This document shows positions 6,726-7,570 of a DNA stretch of 7,570 bases, piece after piece. The stretch spans positions 1 to 7,570 of the forward strand of contig CAYXXZ010000118.1 of assembly GCA_964469165.1 (NCBI GenBank), read 5' to 3'. Each line of letters opens with the position of its first letter. Position 1 is the first letter of the stretch. The DNA is from CAYXXZ01 sp964469165. Lineage in GTDB: Bacteria > Pseudomonadota > Gammaproteobacteria > Pseudomonadales > Porticoccaceae. A program made the translations under genes and the position numbers. A model generated the notes under the pieces. That model was given only the letters and a program-made list of their open reading frames with translations. It was not told where the DNA came from and did no database searches.

Positions 6726-6736
6726 TAACCATTAAC
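6726..6736 (+). promoter_or_regulatory. Candidate shared operator motif, regulator side
   Basis: TAACCATTAAC, followed by GGTATATTT. It matches TAACTATTACC at 7063-7073 in 9 of 11 positions. One copy near each divergent gene would suit joint control by the MarR protein, but short AT-rich matches can arise by chance. Confidence 0.25.
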
Positions 6737-7023
6737 GGTATATTTCCGAGCCGCGACACACGCCCGATGGATCGTAATCATCGCTTCGAGCATCGCGGCC
6801 TTGCCCCTGCATAGCAACAATGGCCATGCCGTCGTGCACCGTGGCGAACGTTGCGCGGATTCGCAACTACAGCACCCGTAAAGAAACCAAGCATATCATA
6901 ATCCTGCTCAACACTCTTCCGCCAGCACTCCGGACTTTGGCAGGGCCGCTACCAGAGCACTTCCCGCGCCTCCCGCCGGACGGGAAAGGGCCTTGTTTCG
7001 CCGCTTTCGGAAAACATGAGCCG

Positions 7024-7038
7024 AACCGGTTGTCGACA
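7024..7038. repeat. Two overlapping 8-bp palindromes
   Basis: AACCGGTT (7024-7031) and TGTCGACA (7031-7038) are perfect palindromes sharing one T. They lie directly upstream of the AT-rich patch that probably holds the hydratase-gene promoter. They could be protein-binding sites; nothing further identifies them. Confidence 0.4.
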
Positions 7039-7062
7039 GCTTTTCTTTTATAGTACATTAGA

Positions 7063-7073
7063 TAACTATTACC
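7063..7073 (+). promoter_or_regulatory. Candidate shared operator motif, hydratase side
   Basis: TAACTATTACC, followed by AGGGTTATATTTT. It is the partner of the motif at 6726-6736. It overlaps the inverted repeat ATAAC (7062-7066)/GTTAT (7077-7081) and lies in the AT-rich patch about 100 bases before the start codon. Confidence 0.25.
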
Positions 7074-7172
7074 AGGGTTATATTTTATTGACTCTCTAAC
7101 TGCAATCCCGGCGGGTTGCCTCATGGAGTTATCCGCTACCTGACCAACCGGCGCCATGGAGCCACAGCCAAG

Positions 7173-7570
7173 ATGACGAAAAATTCTCCCCTCGTGGTCG
7201 ACGTGCAGGACGGCGTAATGACCATAGCCTTCAATCGCCCCAAGGCGCGCAACGCCATGAATGCGGCAATGCGCGCAGCCTTTTGCGATGCACTCGAACG
7301 CGCCGAAGCCGATGGGAACGTGAGGGTTCTCGTACTGCGCGGCAATGGCGGCAGCTTCATCGCCGGCGGCGATGTCAAATCCTTCGCCGAGACGCTGCCG
7401 CTGACACCTCCCCAGCGCCAGGAAACCTTCGTGCAGCGAGTCAGCGCAGCGGCACCCATGGTGACGGCGCTGGTAAATTTCCCGAAACCGGTGATCGCCG
7501 TCATCGACGGGGCGGTGGCGGGAGCGGGGATCAGCATCGCCCTGTGCTCCGATTTCGTCATCGCCAACCG
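7173..7570 (+). CDS. Enoyl-CoA hydratase/isomerase-family protein, PaaG-like (partial)
   Basis: Crotonase-fold acyl-CoA enzyme; the first 132 residues are visible before the right edge. Family landmarks: VMTIAFNRPKARNAMN (15-30), the first oxyanion-hole loop SFIAGGDVKSF (61-71) and the second, DGAVAGAGISIALCSDFVIA (112-131). By alignment from memory with rat mitochondrial enoyl-CoA hydratase, the catalytic Glu144 position is Ser121 here. That argues against a standard hydratase and fits isomerase-type members such as PaaG, whose GxAAGAGxSLAL loop is similar. The second catalytic position (Glu164) is beyond the window. ATG 7173 is chosen because the protein begins in the usual family register and no ATG occurs upstream before an in-frame stop at 7089; the ribosome site is weak. 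It is divergent from the MarR gene. Substrate is unknown; fatty-acyl or aromatic-acid CoA breakdown is the likely setting. Confidence 0.9.
   Translation, partial: MTKNSPLVVDVQDGVMTIAFNRPKARNAMNAAMRAAFCDALERAEADGNVRVLVLRGNGGSFIAGGDVKSFAETLPLTPPQRQETFVQRVSAAAPMVTALVNFPKPVIAVIDGAVAGAGISIALCSDFVIAN

Larger units (their letters stand above)
6665..7172. promoter_or_regulatory. 508-base divergent intergenic region
   Basis: No convincing gene lies here. Open frames of 77 codons (6820-7053, plus) and 96 codons (6867-7157, minus) resemble no family I know. Two AT-rich patches, 6690-6750 next to the MarR gene and 7041-7090 toward the hydratase gene, stand out from the GC-rich background and probably hold the two promoters. 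Between them are hairpins GTTGCG-CGGATT-CGCAAC (6850-6867) and TCCCG-CCGGA-CGGGA (6971-6985). Confidence 0.5.

Noticed and set aside
6665..6820. N-terminal extension of the MarR protein to a start at 6820
   Set aside because: The extra residues match nothing in the family and overlap the AT-rich promoter-like patch; starting at 6664 gives a normal MarR length.
6820..7157. Small genes in the divergent spacer (77 codons plus, 96 codons minus)
   Set aside because: They have no recognisable family or convincing ribosome site, and the two frames overlap each other.

Overview
The window looks like chromosomal DNA of a GC-rich gammaproteobacterium. The main reason is a full-length UvrD helicase that I recognise as close to the Escherichia coli protein in length, N-terminus and motif wording. 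Gram-negative lipoprotein signals, a DctP-type TRAP receptor and a TonB-like C-terminal domain fit this. I cannot name a genus. The record is a draft scaffold: it has a 100-N gap at 6125-6224 whose two sides share the same 55 bases.

Left part (1-2319, minus strand): a tightly coupled envelope operon read right to left. It encodes a TPR-like lipoprotein with a TonB-type C-terminal domain (967-2319), then a lipoprotein dominated by Ser/Gly/Ala low complexity (26-967), then the first codons of a third gene leaving the window (1-26). Both junctions are TGATG stop/start overlaps, so the three products are probably made together. The function is unknown.

Middle (2320-5827): a 227-base divergent intergenic region, then uvrD (2547-4706, plus), then 32 bases later a TRAP-transporter substrate-binding lipoprotein (4739-5827, plus). 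No TRAP membrane subunits lie next to it.

Convergent intergenic region (5828-6053): about 200 bases built from heptamer arrays (NTAAGCT) in direct and inverted orientation around a perfect 10-bp hairpin. It resembles a MITE or REP-type element with imperfect terminal inverted repeats.

Right part (6054-7570): a MarR-family regulator (minus strand, interrupted by the gap but apparently intact once the duplicated 55 bases are collapsed), a 508-base divergent intergenic region with candidate operators and hairpins, and the 5' part of an enoyl-CoA hydratase/isomerase-family gene (plus) running off the right edge. The MarR protein is the obvious candidate regulator of that gene.
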